Assembly: GCA_014706295.1 (NCBI GenBank)
Contig: JACSVZ010000002.1
Coordinates: 49,998,717-50,062,716, forward strand
Length of the DNA stretch: 64,000 bases
Direction: 5' to 3'
Source of the DNA: Lycocorax pyrrhopterus obiensis
Taxonomy: Eukaryota > Chordata > Aves > Passeriformes > Paradisaeidae
Both the position numbers and the translations under genes were made by a program. Below, in pieces: positions 59,301-64,000 of this stretch (its first letter is position 1; every line of letters starts with the position of its first letter). Below the pieces are notes generated by a model. It worked only from the letters and a program-made list of their open reading frames with translations. It did no database searches and was not told where the DNA came from.

Positions 59301-62300
59301 GTAAGATGTTGTGTATATTCATGTTTGTTTTCAGAAATACATTATCTGCAATAATGTGTTAACCTGCTTTTAAAACGTACGTAATTTTACGGTGTTCTAA
59401 GCAGGCATCATTACTTTTCCTTCTTTCTGACCTTAGAGTCTCCATGGAAAACTTTTTATTTTTCTAGCAGTTACCAAAAAAAGTGCCACCTTTACTGTCC
59501 TACTAATCATTACCACATTGTGTTTTGGCTAAAATGCCTTACTGCTTTTCTCAAATTTTTCCGGGGAGCTAATGAAAATAATTGTATGTTTTAATAAGGA
59601 AAAAATATTAACATGACATTTGGAAAATTTAGGGCTGCAATTTCAAGGGATAATCAAGTAATAATAATACAGGCAAATAATTCAAAAAGCAAGAATTGTA
59701 TTTTCAAATTTGCCTGCATTATAATGGTGTGTGTCTGGTATACATGGCCTTATTCTAGCAATATTTTAAAAAATTAAATCTAGTGCCTTATTTTCATACT
59801 AATGAGCTTGTTGGATTCTGGGTTCTTAATTAAAACATCAGATTTTAATTTCTATTCTTTTAGTGTGGGAATTGCACGTATTTGGTACTTTCACATAGTT
59901 GACTCATTTAATATGCATGTAGCTTACAAGGCCTATTTTGAATAAGTTTTCCTTGAGCAGCTGAGGTGTGGAACACAACCAAAACTCAGTAGCCATAGTT
60001 CCCAAATGACAGAAGAGTTTTGTAAGACTGCCTTTTCTTGATATGTATTTTTGTTCTATTTTTATTTCCCAAGCATAGTTACTTGTTAGATCTGCTTCTG
60101 CAGGCAGCAATACTGTCTGCTTTCATGAAGGAGCACTCAATCTCCATGATCCCTGTCACATCAAGGAAGTCTTTGTCTTACACTGTAAGAGCTTTATGTT
60201 TCTTTGCCTCTTCCGACTGTGTTAAGAATTCTTTGGAGGACGAAAACATGGAGCTCTTAATGTTGCTTATCCTTGTTATGTTGAACAGAGCCATATTCCA
60301 CAGAACAGAGAATGTGGTGCTTGTAGTTCAGTGCCTTAGTGTTTGCAGTCCCAAGCAGAGTTCTCTAATTACTCAGGCTGGCTGGTAACACTGCAAGAAC
60401 AAAAGTGGGGTGACCGCATGACAGGGACCAACACATGTTATTTTCTGTCTGGCTGCCGAATGGCCTAGGAAGGTAGGTCATTCTCTAAGCTGCAAGAGAT
60501 AGAGGAGAAAGACATTTGTCTTTACTAATCTCCTTTGAGTTGAGGTGAGAAGGCAGGAGAGAAATGTGTAACTGACTCCAAAATTACCTACTTGTTTCAT
60601 GGATGAGCATGCAAGAAAAAAACCATGATTTTATTTTAGTGTCCTTAGGAATAATGACTTCCTGTTCAACTTCATGCTTCTGGCTATGGGCAGTCTCTGA
60701 TCTTTCAAAAAAAAAAAAACAACAAAAAGAACCAAGGCAGATTCCACATTCTGAGACCATGTTAATTACTAAGGGAGCAGGAAATTTCTCTGTTAGACTT
60801 GTGAAGAAAGAATGTTTATGACCTGTAGTTTGCCAAATTATCCTAAAAGCAAAGGACAGCATGAGGAGAGAGAGTTGTTTTTAAGTTACTGGGCCCATTC
60901 CTGTGTCTCTTCTGTTTTCATTACATTTATGGGTTTGAGTAGTGGCTTCATTGAAAGTAAGAAAGGAAACTATATGGAAAACCAGATTCAGTTCTGGATC
61001 AAGATTAGATGCATCTGAATTAATCAAATAAATTGAGGTTACTTACAGTATGGGTATATTTTAAGTCGTTCTTAAAAGCCGCCAATGGTAGATCTGTCTT
61101 TCCAGTAAGCTGTTCATATGACTGCTCATCTTTTTTTAGGAATGTCATATTGTTTACTTGTACCCAGTTTTAATTCCCATATTGGAAATACTTTTCATCT
61201 GTATAGTTATTATTCTTAGTTGTGTTTGAGCTTTTAATTTTTCTGTCTTTGATGTTGCAGTTGCCTTTAATGATGTGTGTGTATGTTGCCCTCTAATGGA
61301 TAGCAGCAGTTTATGAAGAAGATGGGTGACTTTTAGGTGTAGTCTGATGGATCTGTGTGCCAAAAAGAGAAGTACTGTAGTGACAGGATTGTGCCTTCAT
61401 ATTCAAGATTACAACCATACTGTTTTTGCAACTTAAGCCTTTGCTGAAGCTGAAGAAAATTCTGTGTTCAGGTTATTAAGAGTAACTCCCATTAATAGCT
61501 AAAATTTGTTTGAAAACAAGTTCAGTTATTCTTATAGAAGTCTGATGTGGGAACTTGTGAGCAAAAAATGCATTATGTCATTGGCTGAACACAAAATTTC
61601 ATCTTGGCCTCCTTAAAGTATAATTAATCAAGGGCAGGGAGAAAAGAAATTATTAAAATAGTGCCTTTTATTCCTGTGAAATTAAAGTAGGTATGTACTA
61701 CCTTGAAAATACAGGATTTTACAGTGGAATTATGGTTTTCATTTCATGACAAGATAAAATTATACCGTTTATTGAATTCTACACTGCAATGCCAATTTGA
61801 ATATTCCTCAGTCCAGTTCTATTTGTGCCCGGTAATTAAAGACAAAATTAAGTTCTTTGCCTAGAAATGCTAATAGGGTAGACATTAACCCATTGTACAG
61901 GTTGCTTCTGTGTTTGTCTGGTGCCCAGCATGTTTCAGTCTTGCAGCAGTAACTTTACTGTACACCATGGTCTCTCATGACACAGAGGCTGACAACAAGA
62001 AAGTCCTATTTTCAGGATTCGCTTAATGAAACAGCTTGCAAAAGATTTTTGTACCTTGACCAAGACTTCAGACTGAGATTTGAATGTGCATTGAATGGTC
62101 CTCAGTTAGATGCCACCAAAAGGCATCATCCTGCTTCCCTTCTTGTTGCACTTACTTCTTTATGATAAGTTCACAGAGAAATGCTGAGTTTCCAGAGAAA
62201 TGTTTGTGTCTCCTCTTGTAGGATGAGCTTTCTGTATACATAAAGCTCTGAACTGAGCAGGAGACAGGTCAAGGTGGGTTATGGTAAAGGGAGATCCTGA

Positions 62301-64000
62301 GGAGGGTGAATCATGTCATGAATTCTGATGGCATGAAGTGTCACTGTAATAGGAAGCCTCATCTTGAGTTAACCAGTGACTAGTCCCTTACAGTTTCAAA
62401 GAAAAATAAAAATTTTCTTTCATAATGGAAATTAATTTTGATAAAAGAGCTTCCTGAGACACACATAATACTTCTTTTTTTAAAAATATGGTACTGACAG
62501 AATTAGTGTTGGAATAAACTAGGGTTGTGTAACAACTATTAAGAGGCTACCAGTATACACAGATATATTAAATAGTAATACAAAACTCATGTTTGATTTT
62601 GTGGGCAGTGGAGTAGAAAGTCTGCTACGCTTGGACCCAGTTTTTTTCATTAAGTCATTTGTTCGTTTTTAGTAAGTTATACATCAGATGTTTAGTGACT
62701 TCCAGTGAAGGAAACAGTAATCATGAGGAATAGCTTTCTGGTTTTTAAGAATACAGTCGTATCTCCTGTGTAGAACTGCAAAGCTGCTTCCACAGTGTAT
62801 CCTGGAAGAGCTCACACAGCTGTGTGGTAATAAAAATCTCAGTTTTGTTGGTAGAGTATATTCAGGAATCGTTTTCTACCTTACAGTGAAGCTGGTCTGA
62901 GTGTACTGATTCATCTGTTTCTGAGAAGGTTCCTCCCCTGTTTATTCTGGAAACCCAATATGCAGGTGTTTTAGAGCTCTGATGTCTTTCACCTCCTCCA
63001 TATTCCAGCATGAAATATGCACGCCTCCATAACCACATTCTGTTAAAGTGTTGGAAAAAGAGTAGATGGTGATAGAGTTAAGGTTCCATATCTTCTGTAA
63101 GTTAAATTAATTTGATATGCTCAGGAAACTGGAAAACTAGACTGTATTTGGAATAAGCTTTACAGTAATTTGAAGATGCCTGGGAAATTAAGATATTTTA
63201 AAGAAAATAATCATTCAGCTTAGCCACAGAACAGGAGAGAGACATTCCATTGTTTTTACAGCAAGATCAAAGATGCATATGTACATACTAGAGCAGTGTG
63301 TTCAAGAGACAAAGCTCTTAAGCAATTCATGCAGAGCAAGGTGTCCTAACCACTGGCCCTTGTTTCCTCTGTGTGCTCTTGCACATACGAAAATTATGTC
63401 TTGTACTTAAATAATGAGGGAGCATCAGGCCCTGCTATTTAGGCACTACATAAGTTATCATGCTGGTGTCCAGCTTTCACTGTAGAAAGGTAGGAGTTTC
63501 CTTGAAGTCCTGACCCATATCTGCCAGCCCCGTGTCTTGATTGTGTCTTGAACGTGTCTCAGGTGGCCCCAGGTGCTTGCGTATGGGCCACTGAGTTTTG
63601 CCCAATGTGATTAGGTAAAAAAACTTCTGATCCAAAGAAATGGAAATGTTTAGCTGAAAATACTTTTTTTTGAAAAAAAATCTGGCCAGATCAAGTTTCT
63701 GCCTAGTAATTTGCTTCATATCCTCTTAAACTTGTTCTCAGTCTGGAGGAAAAAAACCCTTTAAATTTTGCGTATGCAGAGTAAGCAGAAAAATGCCTCC
63801 TTTGACTTATGTCCAGGAAAATAGAAGGGCAGTCAGTTTATTTGACAATAATGTTTTCATGAGTAGATTTTTTATTCTTTCCTTCTTTAGAAATCTGTTC
63901 TTGTACATGTACAGTTCAATAAAGACATTAATTCATTTATAACCAAATAGTGACTGTTGCATGATTAGATTGTTCAGACTTCAATATTGATGGTCTTAGT
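59301..64000 (+). other. CLASP2: CLASP2 intron, continues beyond the window
   Basis: This starts at a GTAAGA donor. I found no acceptor followed by the expected TOG2 codons (IYSSRELEE...) before the window ends. The sequence is AT-rich, with an A run at 60707-60719. No recognised repeat, exon or RNA gene is present. Confidence 0.75.

Noticed and set aside
59301..64000. Search for the next CLASP2 exon (IYSSRELEE-like)
   Set aside because: No acceptor followed by these codons was found, so the exon is taken to lie beyond the window.
1..64000. tRNA, rRNA, CRISPR arrays, phage or endogenous viral genes
   Set aside because: No cloverleaf with A and B boxes, no regularly spaced direct repeats and no viral protein motifs were recognised; repeats seen are CR1 LINE and simple sequence.

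Overview
This is a stretch of vertebrate nuclear DNA, almost certainly from a bird. It holds several chicken-repeat-1 (CR1) LINE copies ending in the avian 3' signature (two tandem ATTCTRTGA-like octamers). Very small exons are separated by introns of up to 20 kb, and a CpG-island promoter stands out from AT-rich surroundings. No prokaryotic-type gene layout, tRNA, rRNA or CRISPR array was seen.

The only gene I can support is CLASP2 (cytoplasmic linker-associated protein 2, a microtubule plus-end stabiliser), on the + strand. The window covers an internal 5' part of the gene. Five exons of the long (alpha-type) isoform, which encode most of the TOG1 HEAT-repeat domain, lie at 10690-10793, 14153-14244, 14570-14645, 16137-16234 and 23469-23539. 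Two alternative first exons follow. A CpG-island exon at 28350-28368 encodes M-M-A-V-G-D and corresponds to the gamma-type N-terminus. A small exon at 43101-43134 encodes MRRLICKRICD plus one base and corresponds to the beta-type, cysteine-containing N-terminus. All three routes end in phase 1 and splice to the same exon, 43638-43784 (KSFDDEESVDG..., the basic Ser/Pro-rich linker). That exon joins 59221-59300 (...AVDEDDFIKAFTDVP..., leading into the next TOG domain). The gene continues beyond both ends of the window: the exons that start the alpha protein lie upstream of base 1 or were not recognised, and the later exons lie beyond 64000.

Region by region: 1-10689 is intron or upstream sequence with two CR1 copies, one CR1 tail fragment and a perfect inverted repeat. 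10690-23539 is the TOG1 exon cluster, with one CR1 and a GC-rich patch in its introns. 23540-43637 is a 20 kb intron that holds both alternative promoters and one CR1. 43785-59220 is a 15 kb intron with a probable ancient repeat fragment and short tandem repeats. 59301-64000 is intron with nothing recognised.

The architecture means one locus makes three kinds of protein: TOG1-containing, TOG1-less starting with MAVGDD, and TOG1-less with a potentially palmitoylated N-terminus. The main points of interest are the candidate regulatory motifs at the two internal promoters (an RFX X-box, an octamer, CRE-like and inverted CCAAT sites, a G-quadruplex, and upstream ORFs). I did not find a clearly new biological system here.
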